NCBI GenBank assembly: GCA_949752795.1
Contig: OX457056.1
Location: 95,750,942-95,814,941 of the forward strand
Direction: 5' to 3'
Source: Hyperoodon ampullatus
Lineage: Eukaryota; Chordata; Mammalia; Artiodactyla; Ziphiidae
DNA: 64,000 nucleotides
Position 1 is the stretch's first letter, and each line of letters opens with the position of its first letter. A model generated the notes under the pieces. The model was not told the DNA's origin. It saw only the letters and a program-made list of their open reading frames with translations, and searched no databases. Shown one piece after another: positions 35,404 through 46,166 of the stretch. Made by a program: the position numbers and the translations under genes.

Positions 35404-36354
35404 TTACCATTTTCTTAATTGTTTTGGCTTTGTTTTTGTGGGTCTTTTTCTTTTCTTGTGTTTCCCGCCTAGGAGAAGTTTCTTTAGCGTTTGTTGTAAA
35501 GCTGGTTTGGTGGTGCTGAATTCTCTTAGCTTTTGCTTGTCTGGAAAGCTTTTGATTTCTTTGTTGAATCTGAATGAGATCCTTGCTGGGTAGAGTAATC
35601 TTGGTTGTAGGTTTTTCTCTTTCATCACTTTAAGTATATCATGCCACTCCCTTCTGGCCTGCAGAGTTTCTGCTGAAAAATCAGCTGATTACGTTATGGG
35701 GATTCCTTTATATGTTATTTTTTGTTTTTCCCTTGCTGCTTTTAATATTTTTTCTTTGAATTTACTTTTTGTTAGTTTGACTATTATGTGTTTTGGTGTG
35801 TTTTTCCTAGAGTTTATCCTGTATGGGACTCTCTTTGCTTCCTGGACTTGGGTGACTATTTCCTTTCCCATGTTAGGGAAGTTTTCCACTATAATCTCTT
35901 CAAATATTTTCTCAGACCCTTTCTTTTTCTCTTCTTCTGGGACCCCTGTAATTCGAATGTTGGTGCGTTTAGTGTTATTCCAGAGGTCTCTGAGATTGTC
36001 TTCACTTCTTTTCATTCTTTTTTCTTTATTCTGCTCCTCAGCAGTTATTTCCACCATTTTCTCTTCCAGCTCACTTATTCGTTCTTCTGCCTCAGTTTTT
36101 CTGTTATTTATTCGTTCTAGTGTATTTTTCATTTCAGTTATTGTGTTGTTCACCTCTGTTTGTTTGTTCTTTAGTTTTTCTAGATCTTTGTTATACATTT
36201 CTTGTATTTTCTCAATCCATGCCTCCATTCTATTTCCGAGATTCTGGATCATCTTTACTATCATTACTCTGAATTCTTTTTCAGTTAAGTTGCCTATTTC
36301 CTCTTCATTTATTTGGTCTTGTAGGTTTTTACCTTGCTCCGTCATCTGTGACAT
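35404..36354 (-). pseudogene. L1-A ORF1 relic
   Basis: Minus-strand ORF1 with coiled coil and RRM-like domain readable over 221 codons (36354-35689). A TAA at about 35689-35691 ends that frame just after 'GIPIT'. The C-terminal part (35628-35404) is still recognisable. Broken. Confidence 0.9.
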
Positions 36355-36359
36355 ATTTT

Positions 36360-37652
36360 TTTGCCGTCTCTTTTTTTTTTTTTAATGAGTGGGATTGTGT
36401 TCCTGTCTTACTGGTTGTTTGGCCTGAGGCTTCCAACACTGGAGTTCGTAGACTGTTAGGTAGAGCTGGGTCTTGGTGCTGAGACGAGGACCTCCATGAG
36501 ACCTCACTCTGATGAATATTCCCTGGAATCTGACTTTCTCTGTTAGTCCAGTGGTTCCGACACGGAGCTCCCACTGCAGGAGCTTTGGCCCGACCCCCCG
36601 GGTCATGAACCAAGATCCCACAAGCTGCGTGGGGTGGTAAAAAAAAAAAAAGAGAGAGAGAACAATAACAAAGTAAAAAATAAAATTACAATAGGAAGGT
36701 AACAGATATGTTAGAAAGAATATAAAAATAAAAATATAGATGAAACAACAACCAAAAGGTACAACAGTACCACCACAGTAAAAAAGAGGAGGAGGGAAAG
36801 GAGGAAAAAAAAAAAAAACAGGGAAAAGCCCTTTGCTGTGGAGGGTGGGGCCTAAGCAAGGGCGAGGTTTGGGAGGTGGGTGTGGCCTATGCTCAGGACC
36901 CCCAGGGCTGGAAAAGGCCCTGGGGGCTGTGGGGGGTGGGGCTTAGTTTCAAGGAACAGAAGGGGCCCAAGCATGCCCCCCACCCCTGGTCTCAGAGGGC
37001 AGAGGACCTCACCTGGGAGCCCAGCAGGCTTCCTGGGCTCGAGTGGATGGGGCAAATGCCCTCCTCTCCTCTCCTGGTCCTCCTGTCCCGGAGGGCCCTT
37101 CCCACCTGCCTCTCCTGTTCTCCCCTTGGCCTCCTTCCTATGCCCCCAGGGCCATTGTGGCTGGTGGGGTGGGCCTTGGAGGGCAGAGGACTGGCCCTGG
37201 GTGCTCAGTAGGCTCCCTGGCCTGAGCGGGTGAGCAAAGGCCCTCTGCTTCTCCAGGAGGGCCCCTCCCACCTGCCTCTCCTGATATCCCTGGCCTCTCT
37301 CCTATGCCCCCAGGGCCCACATGGCCTGGAGGGGTCTTTGGAGGTGGGATACTGGCCTGGGAGCGCAGCATGCTTCCCAGGCAGAGTGGACCAGGAGATC
37401 TCCCTCTGTTCCTCTGTTACTCCTCCCGGAGGGCCCCTCCTGCCTACCTCTCCTGATCTCCCTGGACTCAGGTGTGCCGATCCTGTCTGGCCTCCACTTC
37501 TCCTCCCCCCTATGTACCCCCACGTTCTACTGGTTCACTTGGGGGTTCCTCCTGTCTCCTTGGGCATTACTGTCCCCCACCAGCAGCTGACAGGCACCCT
37601 AGTTGTGGGGAGACGCTAACTCGGTGTCTTCCCACACTGCCATCTTGACTCC
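36360..37652 (-). promoter_or_regulatory. L1-A 5' UTR with tandem monomers
   Basis: A GC-rich leader starting, on the minus strand, at 'aggagtcaagatggcagtg'. From about 36990 to 37500 it is built of about three diverged tandem units of 160-180 bp ('cagaggac...ctgggagc...agcaggcttcctgg', then 'ggagggcccctcccacctgcctctcctg'). The long frames on both strands here are by-products of the repeats. Confidence 0.75.
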
Positions 37653-37666
37653 TGGATTCACTTTTT

Positions 37667-37877
37667 AAATTAGCATAGGATTGTACCCATAGGAGAAAAA
37701 GCGTTTGAATCAAAAGCATTGATATGTGGAAAAGGGCATATAAAAAGGAAGATTATAGAGGCCTGGTCCTGAATCTTGGGAAAGCTGTCCACAACAGATG
37801 TCATCTGTTTCATTATCCCCGCCTTTTTCTGGTTAATTTTAGTTTCAGTTCTCTAACCAGTTAAGTCTAGGTGTCTT
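37667..37877 (-). pseudogene. ERV env 5' relic / pol-env junction
   Basis: Between the right TSD of L1-A and the SINE lies continuing minus-strand ERV sequence with no intact frame. Position and a short hydrophobic stretch suit the start of env, but identity rests mainly on context. Confidence 0.45.
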
Positions 37878-38078
37878 TTTTTTTTTGCGTTACGCGGGCC
37901 TCTCACTGTTGTGGCCTCTCCCCTTGCGGAGCGCAGGCTCCGGACGCACAGGCTCAGCGGCCATGGCTCACGGGCCTAGCCGCTCCGCGGCATGTGGGAT
38001 CCTCCCGGACCGGGGCACGAACCCGTGTCCCCTGCATCTGCAGGCGGACTCTCAACCACTGCGCCACCAGGGAAGCCC
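37878..38078 (-). mobile_element. CHR-type SINE, short form, in ERV
   Basis: Inverted short form. TSD CTAGGTGTCTT at 37867-37877 and 38079-38089. Confidence 0.95.
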
Positions 38079-38089
38079 CTAGGTGTCTT

Positions 38090-38990
38090 CTTTAAATGAG
38101 AAACATGAATTCATGAGTCAATGTCCTTAAGTTTAGTGGCACAAAGTTTAGTTAATAATGCCTGGCAAGGTCACTTCCAGTGAGGTTGGAGGGCATCTTT
38201 GTGAAGATATCATTTCCAGTAGATATAGTCACTAAGTGAAGGTCATGATGTTGTAGGTCTTCATCTCCTGGGAATGCACTGTGGAAAGACTGCTCTATGA
38301 GCTTTGCATGTATTTCAAGGGCTTTAGTTAATTATTGGCAGTAGGTGAGAAGGTGTTCTTTAATCAGAGTAGGTTCATATATTCCTTCATCTAGTTGCAT
38401 GGACCTGCCAGTAACAATTTCAAATGGTAAAAGTATATTTTTCCTGAGGAAGTGGATATGAGATTAAGCAAAACCAAAGTCAATGCTCTGAGCCAAGGAA
38501 GCTTAAATGATTCAACTAATTTTGCTGAGTTCTAATTATTCCAACAGCATGTTCTACCAATGCAGAAGCCTGAGGATGCTAAGCACAGTGAAAATGTTGC
38601 ATTACTGACCAAATATTACAGACAGACTCTAAAATTTGTCCTGAAAGTAGGAGCCTCTGTCACTATGTATTTCAGAAGGAATTCCCCAAGTTGGGCTGCT
38701 GTGGCTATAGCTCTGTGACAAGGAAATGCTTCTACCCAGTGAGAAAACATGAAAATCATTACCAGAACATAGTTTTACCCTTGAGAGGGAGACAATTGGA
38801 TGAAGTCCATTTGCCATATCTCAAAGGGTCCCCACGGGAGAGGAAAATGTCCCAAAGATGCATGAATAGGTTTTCCTGGGTTATGTTTAAGACAGATTTG
38901 CCATCTCTGAACTTGGGAGGCCATCAGTGATTCAATGAGTTAATTCAAGTATGTAATTCAAGACTATTCTTGTATTAAAATCTGATTCAT
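38090..38990 (-). pseudogene. ERV pol relic (integrase)
   Basis: The minus-strand frame 38817-38629 holds the integrase motif GIPSEIHSDRG, whose Asp is the second catalytic residue of the D,D-35-E triad. Downstream (towards 38400), 'TPYEIVTGRPM'-like residues of the integrase C-terminal part can be read in broken frames. Stops and frameshifts throughout. Reverse transcriptase was not found upstream. Confidence 0.75.
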
Positions 38991-38991
38991 T

Positions 38992-39208
38992 GGGCTTCCC
39001 TGGTGGTGCAGTGGTTGAGAGTCCGCCTGCCGATGCAGGGGACACGGGTTCGTGCCCTAGTCCGGGAAGATCCCACATGCCGCAGAGCAGCTAGGCCTGT
39101 GAGCCATGGCCGCTGAGCCTGCACGTGCAGAGCCTGTGCTCCGCAACGGGAGGGGCCACAACAGTGAGAGGCCCGCGTACCGCAAAAAAAAAAAAAAAAA
39201 AAAAAAAA
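38992..39208 (+). mobile_element. CHR-type SINE, short form, pure A tail
   Basis: Direct short form with a tail of about 25 uninterrupted As, suggesting youth. No obvious TSD was found by eye. Confidence 0.92.
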
Positions 39209-42010
39209 TCAAAAGTTGTTAAAGAATTTGATCTAATTGGATCATAGGTCATTGTGAAACAGTACTTTAATCAAAGTGACAAAGACAACATACGTGAATA
39301 CAGAAAGTTAAATAGTTGTAAAAACCCTTAGCTATAAAATATAGAATCTTTGTTTTTGTAGGTAGATTATATTAAAAATAAAGAAATTGTAACCATTGTT
39401 TACAATAATCTGAGAAAATTTTGTCCGTTTAGCAGAGAGAGAAACCAAATTTTAATTTTGTACCAGTTTATTTTTGATATTAGAACTCATTTACTTAATT
39501 CATTCCAATCTTAGTCCTGACCACAAATAAACTTCCTTTCTAAAGATTCCTTTTTTCAGAAACCTTTTACAACTTTCTATGTCCATTCTACTTGTCCCTT
39601 GTTTTCTTACCCATTTAGAAATAACCAACTTTAGAACAAAATCACTTTGTTTTTCCTTAACAAAATGTATGTCCATTCCTTATGCCTTTTTAAAAATTTT
39701 CTTGCATACAAAGATGTTTTCCTTATTAATTTTAGTAGTTTTAATTACATATATTAATTTGAATTCTTAACCCTGAGAAACCTTAGTTTCTAGTGAAAAC
39801 TAAGAAGTAAGCAATTGTGAACTGTTCATTATACCAGTATTTTTTTTTTGGATTGGCAAACTTATGAATACATTTCATAATTTTTAGAAACATACATTTC
39901 CTCATAGCATTCTTTTTCTTAATGTGGTACAAGACATGCTTCTAATAAACCCAAACATCTTTAGTTTTTCTGTAATAAGACAAAACTAGGTAAACTTAGA
40001 CTCGTTTAGCAATTAATGTTTCAGTATTTTATCTTATTTGGAAATGATTTATACATTCAATGAATTCCCATCATTTGACTTAACTTAGCAAAGCTCTAAA
40101 GAATCATGTTAGCAGAAAGATTTAGAAACTAATTTTGGGCTTCCCTGGTGGCGCAGTGATTGAGAGTCCGCCTGCCGATGCAGGGGACACGGGTTTGTGC
40201 CCCGGTCCGGGAGGATCCCACATGCCACGGAGCGGCTGGGCCCGTGAGCCATGGCCGCTGAGCCTGCGTGTCCGGAGCCTGTGCTCTGCAGCGGGAGAGG
40301 CCACAACAGTGAGAGGCCTGCGTACCGCAAAAAAAAAAAAAAAAAAAAAAAAAGAAACTAATTTTAAGTAGACATACCATAAAACATAATTATTCTTAAA
40401 GAGTTTATCTAAAAACTCTTATCTCATTTACATTTAATTTACTTATGAAAATGTCATCCTAACAAGTTATTTTTCTTGCTGAAAAATTTTGTAACAGAGA
40501 TAAAATAAATTTATTTGGCTCTTAGTAAAGCTAGGTACAATAAAAGTATCATATTTAATGTTGATAACTCTAAAGATGTGTCCATATTAATTAAAACAAC
40601 AAACAGCCTAGCTTTAATACCAAATATTTTCTCAGATCATGTGAACCTGAAATTCTTTGGGTTAGTTTCTATTATATTTCTGAGACTCTTATATAAGTAA
40701 TTGTTTGTTTAAGCCAATTAAATAGAGCTCTTTTACAAATTAATTTTGACAATATCATCCAAAGGTAGAAAAATAGCGTTACTATAACATACTTAGACAC
40801 AGAGAGCTCATAATTTTCACTTTACTTTAGTCATAAATTAGCTACAATACAAAACTCACTAGTTTATAAATAACAGAATAAATTAAATCTACTCACTCAG
40901 TTGGCTAAAGTCTTTTATTATTTGTGAAAAAGATTTTTATGATCTGTACTTGCCCTTGACAAGAAATTTTAAGGAAGCTGTTTGGGCAAAATTGTCCTTT
41001 TAACAGTTTGTGTTTAAAAGGGCTTCTTTTTTCTTTTCTCAGTCTTAGGAATTGGAGATGGTCTAGAGTTCCATTAAGAGTTCCCAGAGAGATTACAAGC
41101 CTTTTGAGATAAATAGGGGAGGTTTGGGGGTTGATGATAAGGAATGGGTGGAATTTGAACTGCCTATAGGACTGCATTTCCAGTTTTGCCAAAATTTGTA
41201 AGATTTAACTTAAATGATAGGTTGATCCACCCATCCAACTACATTATACCTGGTTTTAAAAGGAGCCGTCATTACAGAGTGGGGAGGGGGTGCAGTATGG
41301 CTAGCCATCTGTGGGGCCTCAATCTTAATGTTATGAAAAAAAAGTTCAGAGATATAAAGGAAGAGAGCATTGCAGTAGACATTCAGAAGAATGGGAAGGA
41401 GCAGAGAGAGCCAGAGGGAGAGAGTTTTCAGAAGACTTGGAAGATTTTTCCAACTTGGAAATCCTTTGAGATAATTGTGTTAGTTTCTCTGAGGAAAGCA
41501 ATTATGGATTTAGTATTATATTTGGAGGCTGAAAATGCCAATCGAAACATGCTTCCTATTCCTATTGTCTTATTCTATAGCTTTTCTCCAATTGATTGTG
41601 CAAGTAAACTAATTTAGGACTCTCAAATAAGCCCCATGTGGGCCAACAGAGTTTCAAGTAGTCGTGGTTGATTTTAGTCCAACACAACAGAAATTTTCAA
41701 GAGGAGGGCCCATCAGTTTTAAACATGAGCCGAGGTCCAATGGCAGCTGCCTGTCAGCACTGCCCTTAGAAACCAAACTCCCCATAACTGAATACTCACC
41801 AAGATGAAGGATTCCCTTCCTAGATGAAGACAGCAATAGAGGACACACAAATAAAGGCTCAGAACCTCTAACAAACAGGTAGGTTTGGAACCAAGAGGAG
41901 TTATCCCCATGATCCAAGGCCACCAAGGAGAACATCGGAGTACAAGGGAGTCCCATAAATACCTTACTCACCTTCACAGCAGTACTGGAGATAGAGGTGA
42001 GTCACTTTGG
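39209..42010 (-). other. ERV internal non-coding remainder
   Basis: AT-rich sequence between the integrase relic and the primer-binding site, holding one SINE (40137-40352). It should hold gag and early pol, but I recognise no gag, protease or RT motif, so it is probably deleted, rearranged or very decayed. Part could be leader sequence. Confidence 0.5.
40137..40352 (+). mobile_element. CHR-type SINE, short form, pure A tail
   Basis: Direct short form with a pure A tail of about 24. TSD AGAAACTAATTTT at 40124-40136 and 40353-40365. Likely young. Confidence 0.95.
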
Positions 42011-42028
42011 ATCCCACTTCTGACACCA
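42011..42028 (-). other. ERV primer-binding site (tRNA-Leu-like)
   Basis: The minus strand reads TGGTGTCAGAAGTGGGAT immediately after the 5' LTR. From memory of tRNA-Leu 3' ends, this differs from their complement at one position. Confidence 0.75.
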
Positions 42029-42639
42029 TGTAATGTCAAACAGTAATCAATATCAAGGCTGCAAAGAACAGAGAACTTTATTTGGGGTCTTAGGAATTGT
42101 AATAAAGGAGATACAGATTCGGGGAAAACTGAAAAAGTGATTCAGGGAAGAGAGAGTTGGGAACTTATAAGGCAAAATCCACAAGGTTTTTAAAGTTGTC
42201 TGTCAAGAATTAGTATTGACTCTGATGCAGGAAAGGAAATATTTGTTCTTAAGGAATAGGCTGTCATGAGTTGTTTTAGGGTAAGGGTTTAATAAGTATC
42301 TTGAGATTCTAGAATATTGAGCAGATGTTTTGGATGCCTGCATTAAGATTCCATCCATGCTGAGACATGCATAGGTCACACTTCCTCACTGGCCTCCCAG
42401 CTCCATTTCAGAGAACTCCCTTAGAACTCCTGCATTAAGATTCCATCCATGCTGATTAAGATTAAGATTCCATCCATGCTGAGATTAAGATTCCTTCCAT
42501 GCTGATTAAGATTAAGATTCCATCCATGCTGAGGTTAAGATTCCATCCATGCTGAGACATGCATAGGTCACACTTCCTCACTGGCCTCCCAGCTCCATTT
42601 CAGAGAACTCCCTTAGAACTCCATTTTTATTTTCCTTTA
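42029..42639 (-). mobile_element. ERV 5' LTR with internal duplication
   Basis: Partner of 21896-22568. The minus end ...TTGACATTACA abuts the primer-binding site. 'agaactttatttggggtc' on the plus strand carries the AATAAA signal. Its U3 holds an 88-bp direct repeat (42343-42430 and 42535-42622), identical by eye, with short 'ttaagattccatccatgctg' units between. Confidence 0.88.
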
Positions 42640-43609
42640 GTAGTGCGAAAGAGAAACGTCATCCTCCCCTATCCCCTCTCAGCCTAAAAACAGTTAAAAG
42701 AGAATACTAATATTCAGGTCTCACCCAGTCTATCTTCTGAATAAGCTCTGTAGTCCATTAAATTGATGTAGAGATTCCCAGAAGAGTTGAAGGTCAGTCC
42801 TCCTCCAATTCTGGTCCAGAATTTACACCAGCCCACCTGGGGTTCTGTGTAAATACTGTCCCATTGTATCTCATTTTTAAGCAAATATTCTGAAGCACAG
42901 CAATCAAAGAACCAGCCCCAGAGAGTAAACACGCTTTAGGCACACAATGAAGGGGCTCATCCCCCTTCAGAATTTAAGAGGGCCTACAAGAGCACAGAAT
43001 CATGGAGCTCTTTGTATATTCACCTCCAGCATCTTGGCTTCCTGGGGGCTCAACTGCCTCCTAGCCCTAGGCCAACGCTTCTCTGCCAGCTCTCTGGGTC
43101 CTTCTTCCTCCCCTGGGCAGCCTGAGCCATTTTAAAGCAATCTGGTTCAAATAAAGGAAGAGCCATTGTATTTAGAAGTGTCTCTTTTAACATGTCTCTG
43201 GAGAATGATCTTCTACTTCTGTAATAACCTGTCCAGTACACCAAAGAAGCCCAGCCAGTTACATACCTTCAACGGTTTTCTGACACCTTAATAATTACGG
43301 CCCATGCACCTCACCAAGGTGGTTTTAAAAAACTTTTCTGTTTTCTTGAAACTTTCCTGCTTAAAGCCACTGTCTCACCCTGTTTAAGCTTCCTCCCCTC
43401 AGCCTCCTCCCCAGCCTCCTAAGCACACCTTCATCTCCAAAAACCAGGCTCCAGTTTGCCAGCACGTAAAAGCCCTGCCAAGCCCTGGCCCTTCCATGAA
43501 GCGTTGTCTGAAATTTCAACATTCTCCAAAAGGCACACCTAGCCCTCATGAATGACTTCTTTCTCTTCACTCCTATGCTTATTTTGTAAAACGTCCACAC
43601 TCATAGTGG
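42640..43609. other. Unassigned non-coding DNA
   Basis: A 72-codon minus frame (42932-42714) has mixed composition that could be an exon or an old retroviral piece, but I do not recognise it. Nothing else stands out. Confidence 0.35.
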
Positions 43610-44650
43610 CTAATTCAGAAAATATTTATGAAGGCTTACTGCATGCCTGGAGATTTTTAAGGTACACTAACAATTTCAAGATGTATAAAGTAGTCAGTCC
43701 TATTCCCACGGAGCTTGAAGATCAGTGAGGGAAAATGACATGTAAACATATTACTGTATGGTAGGTGCTGTTTGGGGTATTCCCCAAGTACCATGAAAAA
43801 CCATCCCAGGCATCAATGTAGTTTTTATTACCTTATATAAAAAACATGAATAAAAATATTTTGCCCACCTAAAAGCTTACAGGTGAAACAAGATGATTTT
43901 TTGATAATGACTGTTGATATATTGAGCTCAAGTATCATTTTAGAGTACTTTATTCAAGTATTGGTCTGTTGGAATTCATTCTAGTGCACTCTTCTTGTTG
44001 AATTTTTCAATCCACTCTTAAAATTTTTTTCCTCTCACCTATACGTAATGTAAGAATCTATATATTTAAAAAATAAGCCAGTGGTTTCTTAATTTATATT
44101 TTGAGTCTAAACATTTCTTCTGAGCTCAAGGATTACTTATTTATCTACTTGAGCTCCATACTTAAATATCTAATAAACACCTAAAATTAAAAAACAAACA
44201 AACAAACAAAAAACCATCCCAGACTTGGGGGCCCTAAAAAGGCTTTCTGGAAAGGGAATGGGAAAGGGCATCCCAGGCAGGAAGTAGACAGGCAAAGGCC
44301 TAGAGAGGGGTCTTAGCCTAGCTAAGAACACCATTGGGTCAGCTAGGCTGGAGGGCAAAGTCAGGCAGGGCAAGGGAAGGGTGGGATGAGGCTGGAGTGG
44401 AACGCAGGGTCCAAAGGGTGAAGGATCTTTTCAGCCACGTTCAGGAGTTTGGTCTTGATCCCTCAGGCATGTGGGCCATTTAAGAAAATTCCTCTGTGGT
44501 GGGCTGAATACATTGGTTGGGGTGAGGGGACTGCAAGAATGAAGGTGCATCACATGGGATCTGACACAAATAGGAACCAGACGAGTATTTCTTCCACGAG
44601 GAGGCAGCTAGAAATCTGTGAGGTTACCCAGATGAGAGATGACTGAGGCC
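43610..44650 (-). repeat. Ancient L2-like relic split by a retrocopy
   Basis: Left part 43610-43800 ('gaaaatatttatgaaggctt', 'gagcttgaagatcagtgagg') and right part 44209-44650 ('atcccaggcaggaagtagac', 'caggagtttggtcttgatcc', 'gcatgtgggccattt') resemble the relic at 5390-6240. The insert at 43810-44208 separates them. Confidence 0.55.
43796..44222 (+). pseudogene. Processed retrocopy of an unidentified transcript 3' end
   Basis: A perfect 14-bp TSD AAAAACCATCCCAG (43796-43809 and 44209-44222) encloses 399 bp. The insert ends with AATAAA at 44172-44177, then an A-rich tail of CAAA units, so it came from a polyadenylated plus-sense RNA. The body is AT-rich without an open frame, like a 3' UTR. 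I do not recognise the source gene. Confidence 0.85.
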
Positions 44651-44969
44651 TAAGCTCAGCAGATGACTGTCTTCAGAGTATTTGTTTCTTCACTTGTGTA
44701 TGCGTGTGTGTATGTTTCTCCTTCATTGTAATGGAAGCCCTGAGATGGCATTTCTGTCTTGTTTACTGCTTATTATAAGCCCAGGACTTACAATGGCGCC
44801 TCGACCCTAAGAGGCACTCAATAAATAGGTGAATGAAGGAATGAAAGCAGCTGACAGTTGATTTGACAGATGACTGATTGGGGTGGGGGGAGGGGTGAAG
44901 GGAGACAGGACTGCCTGCAGTCCCTGCCCCAATGCCATGACCCCTGAAATGAGGCCCCCTCAGAGTTGG
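44651..44969. other. Unassigned non-coding DNA
   Basis: Includes a (TG)n-like stretch at about 44693-44715 and an old-repeat-like 'gaggcactcaataaatagg'. No gene. Confidence 0.4.
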
Positions 44970-45444
44970 CGACTATTAGTTTCCTATTGCTACTGTAACA
45001 AATGACCACATGCTTAAAACAACACATTTGTTCTCCTCCACTTCTGGAAGTCAAAAGTCCAAAATCAATTTGACTGAGCCAAACACAAGGTATTAGCAGG
45101 TCTGGCTCTTTCTAGGGATATAGGGGAGAATCTAACTTTTCTAATTTCTGGAGGTTGCCTGCATTCCTTGACTCCTGGCTCCCTCCTCAAATCGATCCAA
45201 CCCCTTGTTTCCACCCTCAGCTCTCCTACTTGCTATTTTGTACTCAAATCCCCTTCTGCCCGCCTCTTATAGGGATACCTGACTATGTTCAGACCCATCT
45301 GGATAATGCAGGATAGTGTCTGCCTTTCAAAGTCTTCTATTTAGTCACATCTGCAAAGTCCCTTTTGCCATATAAGGTGACATTCACAGGTTCTGGACAT
45401 TAGGACGTGGATATCATTGGGGGCCATTATATCAGCCTATGACA
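44970..45444 (-). mobile_element. MaLR-type LTR (MLT1/MST-like)
   Basis: Inverted LTR. The plus strand starts 'ttagtttcctattgctactg', passes 'ttaaaacaacacatttg', 'tgcctgcattccttgactcc', 'tctggataatgcaggatag' and 'ttttgccatataaggtgac', and ends 'gggggccattatatcagcc'. This motif order is familiar from ERVL-MaLR LTRs. Confidence 0.75.
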
Positions 45445-45529
45445 GTGACCAGCACATGAGGTGGTTACCGGGTGCTTGAGTTGAGCCCCCGTTGAGGTTG
45501 GTAGGACCAAACCTCTTCACCTGAGAGTG

Positions 45530-45765
45530 TTTAGGAGCACAGCCTGGAGCCAGACTGCCCAGATTCAAAGCTCTGCTACTCATTAGCTGTGTGACCTTGG
45601 GTAAATTACTTGACCTCTCTGTGCCTCAGTTTCCTTATATGTAAAACGGAGATAATAATAGCCACCCCAAAGGGTTTCTGGGATGAGCTAATGCATAAAA
45701 AATGTGTGGGTAGACAAGTGCCGGTGACATAATAAGCCCTCAGGAAGTGCTGGCTTCTTGGGATA
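45530..45765 (+). repeat. MIR SINE
   Basis: Clear direct MIR: 'gcctggagccagactgccca', 'tagctgtgtgaccttgggta', 'gacctctctgtgcctcagtt', 'gataataatagccacc'. Confidence 0.92.
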
Positions 45766-46166
45766 GCCCACAGGGAAGACCTGGGGATGCCCTGATCCCA
45801 CTTCTCACCGTGAGGTGTGTCAGCGGCTCAACCCTGAAGAAGCAAACTACTCTGGGCATCTGGAGCCTCTCCTATGTAGGGGAGATTGAATGACTTAGAG
45901 GTGACAAAGCAGGATGTTGCTACTCAGAACCCCTCCATTGAATCTCTGTCTTCAATATCACCATCTCCCCATTTCAGATTATCTTTCTTCAAGTTCCCTA
46001 AGGGCAAAGGTGAAAATGAGTCCCCTTTTGCATATACCCCTTTCCCAGTTTTTAATAAGAGTTCCAATGCTGGCAAATTACTTCTCTGGGTCATCGTTTT
46101 CTCATGAATAAAATAATAAAAGTCAACACTAAAATAGCACTTGCTGGATCCTAGTAGAAAATAGTA
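45766..46166. other. Unassigned non-coding DNA
   Basis: No gene or repeat I can name. The overlapping short frames are not convincing. Confidence 0.4.

Larger units (their letters stand above)
24325..35410 (-). pseudogene. L1-A ORF2 relic, interrupted by L1-B
   Basis: The ORF2 start (minus ATG at 35410-35408) is followed by fragments on both sides of L1-B. Endonuclease pieces lie at 35248-34589, reverse transcriptase (YADE in place of the catalytic Y/F-ADD) at 33623-32876, and the C-terminal knuckle region at about 25180-24600. Many stops and frameshifts. The last Asp of the ADD motif is Glu in this copy. Confidence 0.85.
23942..37666 (-). mobile_element. L1-A: full-length-type L1, minus, host of L1-B
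   Basis: Bounded by a perfect 14-bp TSD TGGATTCACTTTTT (23942-23955 and 37653-37666) in the ERV env. The minus order is 5' UTR (37652 to about 36360), ORF1 (36354 to about 35430), ORF2 (35410 to about 24325), 3' UTR ending in AATAAAG and an A tail. Subtracting L1-B and two SINEs leaves about 6.4 kb, a normal full length. Both ORFs have stops and frameshifts. Confidence 0.92.
21896..42639 (-). mobile_element. Endogenous retrovirus, minus strand, split by nested L1s
   Basis: Two related LTRs in minus orientation (21896-22568 and 42029-42639) enclose a purine tract, env and integrase relics and a primer-binding site in the right order for a minus-strand provirus. Roughly 13.7 kb in the middle is a later L1 nest (23942-37666). 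With L1s and SINEs removed, about 5.5 kb of internal sequence is left, less than a complete provirus. I recognise no gag, protease or reverse transcriptase, so much of gag-pol is deleted or eroded. The gammaretrovirus-like env suggests class I. No matching TSD was found outside the LTRs. Confidence 0.85.

Noticed and set aside
36852..37619. Long overlapping frames on both strands (111-139 codons), possibly a proline-rich gene
   Set aside because: They lie in the GC-rich tandem-repeat 5' UTR of L1-A. Frames on both strands come from composition.
41186..41617. A 143-codon plus frame as a gene in the ERV
   Set aside because: Antisense to the ERV, no retroviral or host similarity, AT-rich composition.
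42714..42932. A 72-codon minus frame with a possible splice donor
   Set aside because: Composition is protein-like but I recognise no family and see no acceptor. Listed only as unassigned.
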